A stretch of 64,000 nt of DNA from contig WIXG01000073.1 of NCBI GenBank assembly GCA_009869945.1, forward strand, positions 1 to 64,000, in the 5' to 3' direction. The notes under the pieces are model-generated. The model searched no databases and was not told where the DNA came from. It was given only the letters and a program-made list of their open reading frames with translations. Shown here one piece after another: positions 1-13,800 of the stretch. This DNA comes from Mesaphorura yosii. Lineage: Eukaryota; Arthropoda; Collembola; Poduromorpha; Tullbergiidae. Numbering within the stretch: position 1 is the stretch's first letter; each line of letters opens with the position of its first letter. A program made the translations under genes and the position numbers.

Positions 1-215
1 AGCTTCCTCCTCAGTGCACGAATCTTCAGGAGATGAGTACTCGGCTTCACGGGAATAAGAATGTTCGTCGTCACTTTCAGCAGAACTTGACGGACTCAGC
101 GCTGAGTCTTTCGCATGCACACGAGGGGCACTATGCACATGCGCAAGCATTCTGTTCTTCACAGGTCTAAATTTTATTGAATCCCTTCGACAATTCGAGT
201 ACAAAAGCTCTGCGA
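1..215 (-). CDS. Acidic serine-rich protein, partial (runs off left edge)
   Basis: An open minus-strand frame runs from about position 215 to the left edge with no stop. An acceptor-like sequence (TACTAATTACAG) ends at 216, so this may be an internal exon; a methionine at 150-148 could instead be the start. The visible peptide has a basic stretch (CRRDSIKFRPVKNR) followed by an acidic, Ser/Glu-rich stretch (for example SSSAESDDEHSYSREAEY), typical of a disordered region. I do not recognise a family. It lies on the same strand directly downstream of the CD36-like gene, whose stop is at 312. It could therefore be the next gene or an alternative terminal exon of that gene. No function is inferred. 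Confidence 0.45.
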
Positions 216-311
216 CTGTAATTAGTAATTAAATTAAGTCGACATAATCACAAGAAACAACACAAGCGTGCTTCATTGCTCAAGCTCAAAGCACTTGGCG
301 AAAGCAAGCGT

Positions 312-2649
312 TCACACGTAGCCTTTGCTTTTCCTTATCGCAAAGAGGAACACGACCGTGGCCACCCCGATGAGGGCGCACCCGATGCCCAGAACAGTCC
401 ACTTTAATATCTTGACGAGCTTCAGCGGGTTGAGCAGCTTGGACTTCAAGTCGTCTGTCCAGTACTCGTCCATTTCTGTCGTCTATAAAATGAAACACGC
501 AGGTGACAAGTGAATTCCATTCGGATCGCATTGTTTCCTGACTTCGGATTCGTCGCGAATCTCGACTCTCGACGTAGTACGTACCTCGTCAACGTAAAAC
601 GCTGGAAAGAGGAAGTGAGGCACGTCCTCGAAATACGGAATCCCTACAAGAGGCTGCAGTTCAATGTTGATCTGCAGCTTCTTGCTGACCCTCAACAAAA
701 CTCCGCTGTTCTGCACAGTGAACAATGAAAATGAGGTTAGGAGCAAAGCAGTGAGTTTAGCCCGTCAATTAATTCGGAGTCTGCAACTCACGGGTTCGAG
801 CAGGATGGTGGTTCGGTGCTGGTCCGGATCTTCATGGTTCGGCTGAACTCCTTCGACGTGGTCGAGGTACTCTTCATTGGCGTACAGGAAAGCTGGATTG
901 CTCGTGACGACAGGTGAATCTGTTTCAAGAGTGCAAACGACAAATTAGTAAGTGCAGGTGCGAGGCAAAAAGGGAATCGAATTTATTCAACTCGCCGTAT
1001 TTGCACGGCCCCAGCCTGATGACGCCCTTGCTGCAATTTCTGTCCACCGGATACTCATCGGAGAATTGACCGGGACTCGTGCAGAAGCACCAGTTGTTTT
1101 CGTTTATGTGGGGCCACTCGTAAAAGTCGGGAGGCATGCTGAACTGGTAGCCAGGAATGTCGTGGTGCTCCATGTCTTTCAATGCCAACATCACAACCAG
1201 AGTATTGTTTTTTCAAATCTTGCAACTGAAAGCGATAGCGAAAGCACTCTCTTGTGTTTCTCACCTTTCTGATAGACGACCCACAGCGACCTGCAGATTT
1301 CAGACTGGAAAATTCGCAGCGTCATGTCCTTCTTTAGAAACGGTCTGTAAATTTCTCCTGCCGTGCCGTTGATCATATTGCAGTATCCGTTCTGGAGTGC
1401 GGGGTTTGTCACGTTAACGTCTTTCAGCCACTCTGGCACTTGCCAGTGAGTCAGCACGAGTTGGTCGTCAAACTCAACAATTCGGCCAAAGTCGAGTGAA
1501 TTTGTCTTGCCAGTCTTGACTTTGTACTTTTCTTTCTCAAGGTTCCCGCTTCTCTATTGCAATTGAACCATCACAGTTCGGTCAGAGGTTGTCCCATTTG
1601 GAACAAATTGTTAAAATGCTACGTACAGTATTGTAGTACGCGAATTTGTTGCCTGTGAACTCGACCGGGAAATTTGGGAGCAGACCGATGATCATTCGGT
1701 AGACGCCAGGGAGCTCAAAGCCATCGAACATCATTTGGTGGACCGAAATGTTTTTCGTCACAAATCCCTCACCGCTTTCTTTATGCAATATCCTCTGAAC
1801 GATGTCGGGTCCCAGGAAAGGAGCCTGCCTGTAGATTCCCATCGCTGCAGACTGAAAAGTGCCAAAAGAATCAGCATACAATGCAGATGCAGAGGTTCAA
1901 CGAAAGAGAATTTGCTCGATTGGTCAAGACCGTACGATGAAGGGAGTGTTGACAACGTAAAGATTTTCATCATCCTTTCGAAGGTCGCCTGATAATGCTT
2001 CGTCATATGTGTACGTAATGCGCTGACGATACTCGACCGTGTCGTTCTCGTCATCGAACACGATTTCTTCTTTCTGTCGACTTTCTCTGTTGAAGAAAAA
2101 TATATGACGGCGACGGTCGTTATTAAAAACGACCTAAATGCTTTTACTTTTCATACAGTAATACGCATTGGGTTGAGACTTGCCTATAAACGTATGGACC
2201 AACGAGATTCAGGTCTGGCTTCTCATTATCAACGAGGGCACTGTGGGGGTTGGTCACATTCCAGACGTACACCTTGAATAGCACCGGGTACGGAACGTCC
2301 TTCCTACAAGTGAAGTCATTCTATAGGCTTTCAATTCTACTAAACAGCTATGAGTCTACTTCTACTCGCCAATTTACCATTTGTCAAACGTTTCTGAGCC
2401 ATCCTCCAGCGTGACTTCCTGAAACAAGCAATTTGCAAAGAAAATCCTTCATCAACGGGCAAATGCTCAGTGAATCTCAATTGCTTACTCAAAGCAAATA
2501 ATCGCCATCTCAAATTCGCATACCTCCTCTATTCTCTTGTCAATGATTTTCGGAATGACTGCCCATCCAAGAATCGTCGCCAGTAGAACGCAAAGCAATC
2601 CCGTCGTGCCGACGACAGCTGCAAAAATCAGTCCAGTCTTCCTGTTCAT
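312..2649 (-). CDS. CD36 / scavenger receptor class B family protein
   Basis: Ten coding exons on the minus strand (2524-2649, 2378-2418, 2184-2303, 1936-2086, 1627-1851, 1265-1553, 996-1175, 792-919, 585-710, 312-482) join to a 518-aa protein, the usual family length. It has the two-membrane-span CD36 layout. The N-terminal span is LIFAAVVGTTGLLCVLLATI, followed by the family-like IPKIID. The large extracellular loop carries WNVTNP, NLVGPYVY, GTAGEIYRPF and cysteines in WCFCTSP, RNCSKG and LGPCKY. The C-terminal span is GIGCALIGVATVVFLFAI with a short basic tail. Family members take up lipids or lipoproteins, or act as lysosomal membrane proteins. No dileucine lysosomal signal is visible in the tail, which argues mildly for the cell surface. 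Two introns appear to use GC donors (2183-2182 and 995-994); the second is less certain. The exact subfamily (SCARB1/2, croquemort, SNMP) is not resolved. Confidence 0.93.
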
Positions 2650-5109
2650 CGTGTCGGTCAGGTCACACTCACAGCTGCCTTCTGGTTCAAAGAGTAAACT
2701 GTGAAATTGACCGCTCCTGCTGGCATACGCGCGACGAGTGGTTAATTATGTCGAGCCATATAATTTGGTTATGCTAATTTACAATCAGCAGGCAGCAATC
2801 AATCAACGAAACCCTCAAAGCTGGACAAAGGCAACGCTTACGCTTACGCTGGCAATTAGAAGCTCCAACTTATTCAGTTGAATGCTTATCTTATCAGGCT
2901 CAATAAAATTCTCTGTTCGTCTGCAAATCTCATGCCAGGCATCAGCCAAACCACACTGCTGATAGTGACCTTTAATTTGCTTCGTGTAAATGCTCATTGG
3001 ACATTCCACGCAGGATGGCTGACCATACTCTCAAGTGGGTTATGAAACCAAGGCATTCGGGCACTGATCGTAAACAGAGCGAGCAGGTATTGGCAGCCGC
3101 AGCGTTTGAAACTGTGGACTCTAGGCTGATGGCTGATGTGCTAAAGGTCAGACTTTCATGTCCAGTCCAACGAATACTCACAAGTTACTTGAAAGCAAAG
3201 CAATATACAAGTCACGCAAACCGAAAACACTCAAATTCCAAACGGATTAGGGAATGGCCTCTGGCCCGGGCGTGGCATGCTGCTTGCTCCTTTTGGCCCT
3301 TAGCGTGGTTAGATTAAAACTACCCTAAGTTCATAAATGGAAAACAACGCTGTATCGGTGGATTGAAACATCGTGAATTGCAATCAAAGTACGACGAGCC
3401 ACTACGCTAAATGATAAATGGGTCATAAATAATTACAAGCGACAGATGCTAGAGCGGCTCCGGCTTCTTTGTGTCTAATGCCTCCACGTTCTTTTCACCA
3501 AGCCGACAATGAATTAGCAAACACGAATGCGTGCGTAAAAGGACAATAACCAGAATTATGATAACGATGAGCATGAACACGAATGAAAGGCGGAAAAGCA
3601 TCGGCGACAGGCAGGCACGGAATTTATGCGAAAAGAGAAATCAAAGTGCTTTCTTCGTGTGACTGCTTTTCCCTCTGGCTGACGCGGTTCCTCTTTCGGT
3701 GGCGGTGGAGGAAACACAGAATAGCCGACAATTGAAATTTTTGTTCATTTTATTCGTTTTTTGATGCTTTCGGAATGCAATGGCAAACAATGCAAGTAAA
3801 CTTAACAATAAACTTTTTTAATACAAGTACGAGTACGAATTACGAATACGATGAAGTATAACAATTTCTCTTGACGTATTTTCTTATTTACTTAGACTGT
3901 ATTTTAGTCTGGAGTAGAGTTACGAGTTTTAACTATTTCGTAGTGTAGCGAATACTTTACCGATTACGAGAGCGAATTAATACTATTTGGTGACTTTCCT
4001 GAGTATTTACAAGTATGTACAAAATGAGACTAAATACGAATTTGACATCTGATTAATGCCGGACTATTGCAATGGTTAACTTTAGCACGGATAGTAAACC
4101 ATGATTGCCCTGCCTTGCCTGAGAGCTGAGACTAATTACATATCACTAATCACTGATATCACGACCATTTCACAATGTATTAACAATTCCTTTGAGTCAT
4201 TGCACGAATTGCATGCAGTAATTTAAGTAGAGCCTTATCACTGCTAACACGCCAATTGTGTTTTGCATTTGCATCTGCATTTACACGGGTTCAATGTAAC
4301 CTAGCATAAAGTTAAAGAAACCCATTAAATTAGGGAGTAGCTCCAGGCTTCCTCTTTCTTTTGTACTAAGTTACATTTCTGAGTTGAATCACATTAAAAC
4401 TCGTTTGTTTCACGCGGTACAAATTGTCGTTGCAATATTAATAGTTTAGAGATAAACGTATTAAACGTAGTGCGGAATCAGGAACACAGTAAACAGTCTT
4501 TCAGATTAACATGGCTGGTATTGCAAGATTCGGCATTTCGTATCTCGTTTGTAATATTTCTACGACTAAAGATTACGAATTTACAACGGGGAAGAGTTGA
4601 GAACAACGCTGAAAAGAGAGATTTGTTAAAGTCACGAGTCGCAACAGAACAAGGACGCTTTCACTACGAGTTGGTAATGGATCATGGAAGCAATGATTAA
4701 GTAGACAAATATGGAATGAAACTAATTAAATAATGATTGCATTAAAAAGTACGCCGTACATCAACCAAAGAAAACAAGTAAATAAGAGAAAAAAACTTAA
4801 AAGCTAGTTGATTTTTGTTTGGGTGAAGGAAAATGGTAACAAATTACTTTTAAGATTTAATTGATCATTTAATTACTATAAGTTGAGTGAATTTAGACAG
4901 AATCAGGGTACGAAAACTCCAAATGCAAAGACGTCGAGATCATACGAAAATATGTAAATTCGTAATTCGTACTGAAATAACTTAGAAACAATATAAAACT
5001 ACAATCTGAACATCAAGAAAGAAATGAAGCCCGAGATGCAATAAATTACAAATAGCAACAGCAAATCAACTCTCCGTGAGATAAAGATTACTAAGATCTG
5101 GACGCATCA
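2650..5109. other. Intergenic region between CD36-like and TNFR-like genes
   Basis: This stretch of about 2.5 kb should hold the promoter and any 5' UTR exon of the CD36-like gene and the 3' UTR of the TNFR-like gene. It is AT-rich, especially at 3.7-5.0 kb. ORFs here are short, lack codon bias and have no partner exons. I see no RNA gene or clear transposon. Confidence 0.5.
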
Positions 5110-7830
5110 TTAATCCTCGCCCCAGTAGTCAAAACTGGGGTAGTCAGCAATATCGCCCTCAGACATATCAAAGTCGCTGGCGTTATCGGGAACTTGAGGT
5201 ACTATCGGAGCTTCGCTGTCTTCCATCAGGAGATCTTCATCTTCTTCAACAGAAGCACCTCCATTCGGCACAACTCGATCAGATCGGTCATTGCTCACCT
5301 CGTGACTTTCGTTGCTCGTTTCTTCCTGATGAAACTGATACGTGTAACTGGCGTCGGGATTCATGACATCCTCAAAATTCACATAGCTCGCTTCAGGATC
5401 AAATCTGACGCTCCGGCCCAGCCTCAGGCTGAGCTGGAGACTCACATAAGGGGTACCGTGCCCCGAATCTGCGCTGAAGTTTGAGCTGTTGTGCGTCGGT
5501 GTTGAAGCAGCCGTGGGTTGAGTCGGCTCCGAATGGACGCTGTCAGCTTCCAGTGCCTCGGCAATTTGCTCCTCGAGTCTGCAACCATAACAAACCCTCA
5601 ATTTTAGGTTTTTCTCTCTGTGCGAGCAAGACATCAAGATTGATTGCGATTTTTTTATTTTGACTTGTATCTTACTCTGGAATAGCCACCAGTGCCAGGT
5701 TGTTGGCCGAAGAGAGTTGGTTTTCTTCAGGTTCAATTCCACTGTCGTTAATGTCTTCCTGCATATGGTTCACAATGTTTTCTGCAACCACTTGGTTTTG
5801 AGCACTGTGAATGGTAAAGTGTTATTTCAACTGCAGTATTCAAATGTCACGCTTTACAATTTTGGATTTTGCAAACATACCCGAACAACCCACTGTTAAA
5901 GGGGACTGCCTGTTGGTTTGAGGCGACAGCAAGTTCTCGTCTTGGTTCAATCGGTGGAGTATGGACTTCGATGGGAGGTGCCTGAGGTGCGTAAGGTGGT
6001 GGTGGTAAATACTCTTCAGGAGGGTTCGTCTGGTGGACTTCCGACACAGTTTGCATGAGTGCACCACGTTGAGGTTCGAGCGGCTTCAGTGGGATCATCG
6101 GAAAACTTTCATTTGAATCACCAGCTGCGATTTCTCTATTTGCCCCTACGGAACGGATTCAACAATAGAAGTAAAGCTCTCAAATATTCGCATCAATCTC
6201 ACACTCGCACTTCAAGAAACTAGCAGTCAGCTCGCTTACGGATTCCACAAATACATAGGTGTTAGTTCGATAAACTGATTGTAAATCAGTGCTAAAGCAA
6301 TTGTCAAGAAAGGAAATTGGTGGAACTTACTTTTACGGATGCTTTTGTGGGTAATGTACACCAAGCACACTACAACCGGAACGATGATTATAGCTGCAAT
6401 GATTCCAACCCAAGGAACAGTGGGACTGTTGATAATATCGGCGAAGTCGCCTTTTTCGGCGAACTGCGACTTGTTTCCTTCGTGTGAGTATGTGTCTAAG
6501 ATAAAAGTAGTAAAAATACCGAATCAGCACTTCTGAGGAGTAAGCATATTGGGAAAATGAGAAAATGTAGTTTGTAGTGAGCAGTACAAGAAGCTAACGC
6601 AGAGCACATAGCAAAAGCTCGTGCGGGTAGGTTTCGTTGTTACGTCTCATCCCTCACGAGTTCAGTTCTGTGAATGACTAGCAGGACGGGATCAGGAGAG
6701 TCCACTATTCATTATAAAGCTGGAATTTTGAATGGAATGGAATGGAAACGACGTGTAATGGACAAATGGACTCTTGTCTCGAAATGGAATGGAAGCTACG
6801 TCTCACCTGTCACCCCTAATTTCTCGAACAAGTGTTGCGATCATTTGCGAATTCAGCACACAGATGAGGAAGAATCAATCGTCTCAAGTCAAAACAAAAG
6901 TGGGGATGGTTTTCGTTTGCGTGTAACCTGTACGTTAAATCTTTCATTCTATTTTGCTACTCATTCGTGATTTTGAATTCTTCCGAATCTCACCTGAAAA
7001 AACACTAAAAGCAAGTCCGTACCGTCGAGAGTCGAAATACGCAAGCTATTTGGAAAGCGGTGAGCGAGTAAATTTTCCGAAGAGAATGAGAAGCGTCAGG
7101 TTAAAGTTATATGCCGAGCTGTCAAAGCGAAGTCAAAAGAAGTACTTACCTGTTATTGTCATCGGAGAGCATAAATCGGAATCTTCTTTGTAACTAGAAC
7201 AAATAACATAAAATACTAACTTCTGGAATGAACGCATACACTTTCGTTCGTGCTTTGACTTTGATACACATTACACTGTCCTGTAATTCAATCATAGCAA
7301 ATTTAGGAAACTTACTTTGGCAAGCAGGCTCCACAATCAGTAACCGATTTTATGCAGCCATGAGTAGTGATGCTGGACTTAAGCTGCCGACCGTACTTCT
7401 TACAAAGTGGCTCGCCGCCACACAAGTTGCACTTTCCAGTGTACTGGTAGCAGTATTGGTTGGGCCCGCAATGGACATCGACGGAGCACTAAAGGATTGA
7501 ATCAAGCAATGAAGTTATTCGTGAGTTAGATCACATCATTTATGGGGTCATGCGGATTTTTAGCGTGGTTAAGTTAAAGGCTTAGAACCGATCCCATTCT
7601 TACCTCCGTGTTTATTGCGGCCGCGGAAGCAGCTCCAAATCCGTAAGACGGCTGGCAGCCGTTGCAGATAGCCTGAAGTAAATTGCAAGTTAGATAAATT
7701 AATGCACATGACTTGACTTCACGATGAGACACGAGACAAACAGACAAGTCGTAATAAACGCACTTACCATTAGCAGCAGGGTCAAAAGCAGTTGACAAAT
7801 CCGCTGCACATGTCTCGCTCTCGTCTTCAT
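5110..7830 (-). CDS. TNF-receptor-like type I membrane protein with one cysteine-rich domain
   Basis: Eight exons (about 7768-7830, 7604-7672, 7315-7488, 7151-7194, 6332-6496, 5883-6147, 5666-5806, 5110-5579) join in frame to 458 residues. A signal peptide (QLLLTLLLMAICNG) precedes an ectodomain with 12 cysteines between residues 24 and 109. This includes HCGPNQYCYQYTGKCNLCGG and VTDCGACLPNY, spacing reminiscent of TNF-receptor cysteine-rich domains such as Drosophila Wengen. A transmembrane span covers about 144-164 (WVGIIAAIIIVPVVVCLVYI). The cytoplasmic tail of about 290 residues is acidic and disordered. It holds a PPxY motif (PPPPY, 219-223), PTQPT at 321-325 (matches the TRAF-binding consensus PxQxT) and PPEE at 213-216. 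There is no death domain. The TNFR assignment is inferred from layout and motifs; the exact family is unproven. Confidence 0.72.
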
Positions 7831-10800
7831 CCCGACACCTTGCGCCCTCGGCGACTTGGTCACGCGACGCGGACACCAATCTAATTAAGATCAAAGTTCG
7901 ATGTTTTAAGAGATTGACGTCTCCAAATCACTTTCCTAAAACAAAAAAAATCAGACAAGGCATGAATTACATGAACAAATGTTAATCATTAATTCGATCG
8001 CATTATCGCATGGGCACATTTGATTGGCACAAGACATCGCGTGAGCTATTTTGCTATTTGCACAATTTCATTTACTCCACGGCCACCGCAGATTTGTTTC
8101 TTTCTCGCATTCGCCTTGCCGCACTGCATTGCATATTAAAAGCAGGTGGACGTGGACAGACGCGTGATGTTATGCTGAGTCATCATTCTCATTGCATTAC
8201 AACAAGAAATACTGCAGTAGCGGGTTGATACATGCGTTCGGGTGCCGAACAGCGAGTTAAAAATACATTTACATAATTCTTATCTTGCTGATGTTATTAT
8301 TGTAAACAAAGTAATAAATTGTATTGCGAGAAGACACCAAACCACAAGCCGGATTCATGTGACACACACAATTGATAAACCTCCAGTTCCAGAATTGCGG
8401 ACGTTAAACGTCAGAACATCATCATCGTGCACCCGAGCGAATTGAGACCGACCACTGATTGCTATTTTGTTTTGAGGCTGTATTTCGCTTTGCTGTATAC
8501 GTGTGAAAATATCCAGCCTTATCTTAAACATCCTCACGTCAATAATATTCAAGGTAAACTGAAATTCATTTGGGTTTAGGCGATCGCATCGCAGCCAGGA
8601 AAAAGAAATCAAAAACGATTTCCACACGGACAAGTGACCCAAATAAGGCACATGACGCAATAACGTAAAAAGCATGGCCTGAGCCACGAACCACTGCTGG
8701 TCTCAATTGGGACAAGACACCTGCTCCTTCGTTCGCGGCAATAAAATGAAGAGCATTCGACCGTTTCCGGTCTAACTTTTAATGTCGTGTTAATTTCGTT
8801 TCCAATGCCTAATTAAAAGTAAACCCAGGCCAAGTCTCAATAATATTACTGCCTTTTTCGCTGCACCCGTCATGTAATTCACATAATTGATGATGATGTG
8901 TACGCTTGTTATTTTGTCTTGTGACAGTTTCAGCACTCAACACTGCAAACTGCAACATCCTCACCTCAATCGAACGTCTGACGCTGACGTCAATGATTGG
9001 AAAGAATTCAATCTTAGCTGGTTAGTTGAAGAGTGTTGGTGTGATGATGATCTGAGCGATGGCATTTTCAACTTTAATATTATTACATTGTCTTTATCGC
9101 CATCGCCGAATTTTTAACAACAGCACTGAAGCAATGCAAACAGCCGTGTTTTGAGACATTTTAGAAAAAGCGCTTAGCGTACCTTATCATGCCATGCTAT
9201 TAACTTAAACAAATAAGACGGTCTCTGCTCTGTGAAATGGTTAGCACCCAAAACTAATCAATGCGGCACTCCGCACAACACATCATCTGTGCAATTCGAA
9301 AATCGAAAATGAGGTGCAGGAATAGGTTACATCATCGTTCGATGTCTGGATTGGTTGATGGCTCGATGATTCATTTCGACAAATTCAAGATACACACTGA
9401 TTTGTCATTGGGTGCCGTTGATGCATGGCACTAGAAGTTGTTAGTGGTTTGCACTTTGCAATAGGAACACTGGTTGCGAAATGTGAATAACTTTCGGTGG
9501 CCCGATCGTTCGACGCGCGTAACTCCGCCTTTGTCCTCATTTTTCAAAGATTATAAACAAAGATGGGGACAGTTCCAGAATCATAAGGGAAAAGATAAAG
9601 CAACGAGATTTAGTTTTGGCGGCCACGCAGCCAGTTAGCTGACCACGGACTTCTGCCAAACATTGCATTGGACTAACATAAAATGATTAGCTTTTGAATT
9701 TCCAAGAACGTGCGGCAAGAATTACCATGAAAAACGAAGATAGGCGCACTATTGCAAAGTGCATCTGAAGCATTTCCCACTTGCTCCTTTTTCTCATACC
9801 AATTATATAATGTGCCGCGAGTAATTAATTAGCAATCCTGTACGATTCATTACGTGGTCATCCGTAATTGTGCGTGCGTGTCGAAAATTAATTTTAATGC
9901 ATGCGTGTCATAAATATTAAAACTCGGCATGTCGGCATTCCTATTCATGCATTTATCCATTCAACATGCGAGACACGTCATTTTTATGGTTTGTTTAGCT
10001 ATAAAATCGAAATATCAAGTCAAGGTTAACTTTGCATTGATTGAAAGCGCTATGAGGTTCATTGACTGCGAAACTTCACTAACTACCAAGTTAACATAAA
10101 TACTGAACTAGTGACCTAACGCCTAACCGCTTAACACAGAAGACAGAATGAATAAACTCACATGGTGGTATGAAGTTCGCAGACTCTCGTGCTATTCGCA
10201 TGCGCATCGCAGTTGAGACTTGAGTATGAGATGATGCGATGTGATAAAATGCGCTATGCGCTAATTAAATTTCCTGGCACCATATCGTACTCAATTCCCA
10301 GTCATTCATGCTTGTCTTGTGGTTGTTTAATGTTAATTCGTATCGTGTACGGTCACTAGTGCGTGCAAATAACGAGACAATTGCAGTTGGTGGACGGTAA
10401 ATCGTTAATGAAAATGGTGAAATCGGCACCAACGCCTGAATGCTCCTTCACGTTAAGTTAAGAGCTTCATAGGAAATTAAATCCCCGACGATTAATTTAG
10501 CAGTTAACGTCACATTGCCATTGCGCTTTCAAGAAACCAAAACAGCAGCAGAGCTTTTATAACATGCCGACACTTAGTTTAGTGTTCATTTAACACGTGT
10601 GCATAGGCCCTGGGCATAAAAGTTACGAAAAAACGGTGAGCCGGCCGGTTGATTATCAGGTAGAAGTGTTACGTGAAAATAACAATATACGAATTTGGAC
10701 ATGCTTTATTTTGTTTTTCGATTGGAGCCAAAGCAAAATGGAGATAATTTTAATGGATGAAGCTGAAGCAGAGTTAATCGCTTTCTTACCCACACGGTAT

Positions 10801-13800
10801 TCGTTTCAGCTCAGCCAAGTGCCGGTGTTCGAAACGGGACGGCAGAACGATGCAGGCGACTGATAACGTGCGCGCCTGTGATTGCTGTCTCGTACAAGGC
10901 CCTTATCCATTCGCACTTAAATATCATACCAAGTTAGAGAATTAACTTTAACTGATTTAGTACGTGAAGTGCCGGTGCGCAATCAATTCACAAACACAAC
11001 GCAAGACAGGGCAGGACAGAAAGTAGCACAGGTTTGTAAACTTGTTGAGAGAAGAGGAGAAAACTTCATAGGAAGAAATCCAAACACGAAATGAAGCTGC
11101 GGAGCACTGAAGACGGAGCTGATATTGTCGTGGTTAAAACGTTTCAGTACGAGGTGCTGGTTGGCAGGAGGCGAGCGGTGGGACAGAACCAGCGGAGATT
11201 TCTCCAATGTTACTGGAGATGATATTTTTGGTGGGTTTTCTCTACAGCATGCACTGCACGAGTAACATCAGTTTCATCCCTCGTTTGCAGTTTGTGGCCG
11301 TAGCCCGCAGAAGCTCGAGTATTTTTAAAAGTGGACCATGTCGTGGTGGAGTGAGTGGGTGAGCTTCAGCAGGAGCAGCGGAACAAGTAGTCGTAATCGT
11401 ATGTTGTTTATGCGTATGCAACCGGGTACGGGTGTCAAAGAACTGAAGAGCCCGTCGTAGTCGTGCCTTGTGCTTGCTGGAGCTATTGTCACGTCTTATC
11501 CTAGAGGATTTAATAAAATAATGAGGTACACAAAGCTTATGACTTCATTAAAGCGCTGCTTGCACGTTGTATAAGATTTTAGTGCAATGCCGGTTGTAAT
11601 ATAACGATAGTCAACATTAACAACCCCTTTGATGAGCTCAAACCGGTCTCAGCACGTTCTTCAGGAAGAGGAACCGAAATGTACACGTCTGACCTGTGCC
11701 CACTCTCCACTACTGTCTAACCTGCTGCATGGTAACAGTCTCTCGAACCATCCATTAAACTGATGCAATTTTGTACGTAGACAATGGTCATAAACAGGAC
11801 TCGCATGGATTTGCGTTTGCTCAGTCCTGAATAGCCTGGAATCATGATAGTTTTAAGCCAACCCAACTTATCAGCTGAGAATAAGAATGAAAGTGTCAAG
11901 TACGAGACTGTGAACTGCTTATCAGCTGCGTCTGCGTATGCGTCCGGTTTTATCAATCAATATTAGCTTTTGACCTGAAGATCGTGTGTAAAATTGTAAT
12001 GATGAAGTCAAACTGCCATTAAAATACTTCAAATTGCATGGAGGAATGTTAACTCGTTATGCTAAATACCATTTTACGCTTCTTTGCGTGCGTGTTCATA
12101 GTTCACAGGCTGAAGGTTGCTAAGTTATCAAATGAGCCGGAAATTGAATGCTCCAATTGTGGACACGTTGCACTCATTCGAATCGCGCATCGGATAAAAA
12201 TATCGCACTTCTTTTGTTTGGTTTACAGAGCACGGAGAAAGAGAAGGGAAGAACTCAAACATGTTTGAACACGATCCGGAGTCTTGAGACAAGATCTGAG
12301 CCTTTTCTTTAATTTCTATTGTGTAATTACGCAGTAACGCAAGCAAACGAATAGGAAAAAAATGCTTCACCAACCTTTACCAGTATTACGAGCGTGTAAA
12401 ATGCTGGTAACACTTTTCGTGTCGCAGCATTTTAACTCGAACATTCACATTCACAACTGCATTACGTACAACGAATAAGAATGTGTGGCTTGAGGAACTC
12501 AAAAACATATGATGACGGGTCGTTCAGTGCGCACAGGTCAGACGGAGTCCGAATTCTTGTCCCAAAAATGTAAAAATAAAGCGCGGTTGTTGTTCAGAAT
12601 TTTTACATAAAATACACTTGTTGGCCTTTCGAAAAAGACAATTTTCTTTAAAATGCCTCGTTTCAAGTTTGGGCCCTGACCAAGTCAATTTTAACCAAGT
12701 GCATTATGTGTTACATTACCCCGATCGTACTTCACGTTGCGTTGTACCAACTTAACCCAAGCAAAATTGTACGTGAAGAAAGGGTTTTTTGAGTATAACT
12801 TCATCTGCCTGCCTGCTCTGAATCACAATTCCAAGCAAAGCTGTGCATGAAAGAGGTAACCAATAGCAGCATGTTTTCAAGATGTAGCATCCTCATCCTT
12901 CGAGGAAAACAATAGAAAATGGTCCGGAGATGGAAAATGTCCAGACTGAAGAGCCTCTGAACCTGACTTAATTTTACAATGGACATTGATTTTTTTGTAT
13001 ACAAGTTGTATCTGATGTCTGTGTTCCCGATTTTCAAGATTCCAAAACGTTTTGACTTATCCCAATTGAGTCAGGCGAAAAGATCCTTTCAACTTCAAAA
13101 TACGAATCACAGGTGTTGGTTGCGTCTCGCACTGACTCTAGTGAAGAAGAGTTTGGAAGAGTCCAAGTCAATTGCGAGTCGCTGATCGTGAAATGGAAAC
13201 GGAAACAAAATCATCATTTTTAACTAAATCAGTTGACACCTTTTTGTTTGGGGCATTATGCGAAACTCGCAGTGCATAATCTTGACTCGATAATGATAAG
13301 ATACTTATGACCACGCAAACAACCCCTCAGAAGAAACCTCTGACTGGCCCTTCGCCATCAACGGTCGCGGCTTGGGCGTACCAGTTGGTTCCTTTCATCG
13401 CGCATCGTACCATAAAATCATACGATTCTCACTTTTGAAAGTTCAGGGTAATGGCAATGGAATTGTTACACAGCAGGCAATTGTTGCACAAAGCATGAGT
13501 CATCCGCAACAAATTCAACAAATGGGCTTCCCTTTCCTTCCGTCCCTGAGCCTTGCATGAACTTCCTCGTGACTTTCGCTTGAAGGCTAAATCGCATTCA
13601 TGCCGTTGTCGAGCTGAGAAACCGGCTTTTGCGGCAAGAGCAGCGGATAACGGGAATTTTTCGTAGACGAGGAAAGGTGCACGAGATGAGTAATCTGCTT
13701 GAGAATTATGAGTCAGGCCATGTCAGGACTAATGGGCATGAATGAATTCACTCCTCTAGCCAATCAATGAGCTTGAGCTTTTATCAACTTGTTTCCTTTA

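Noticed and set aside
7574..7894. 106-codon minus-strand ORF at the TNFR-like start
   Set aside because: Different frame from the signal-peptide exon; the spliced frame from 7830 is supported by cysteine pattern and splice sites.
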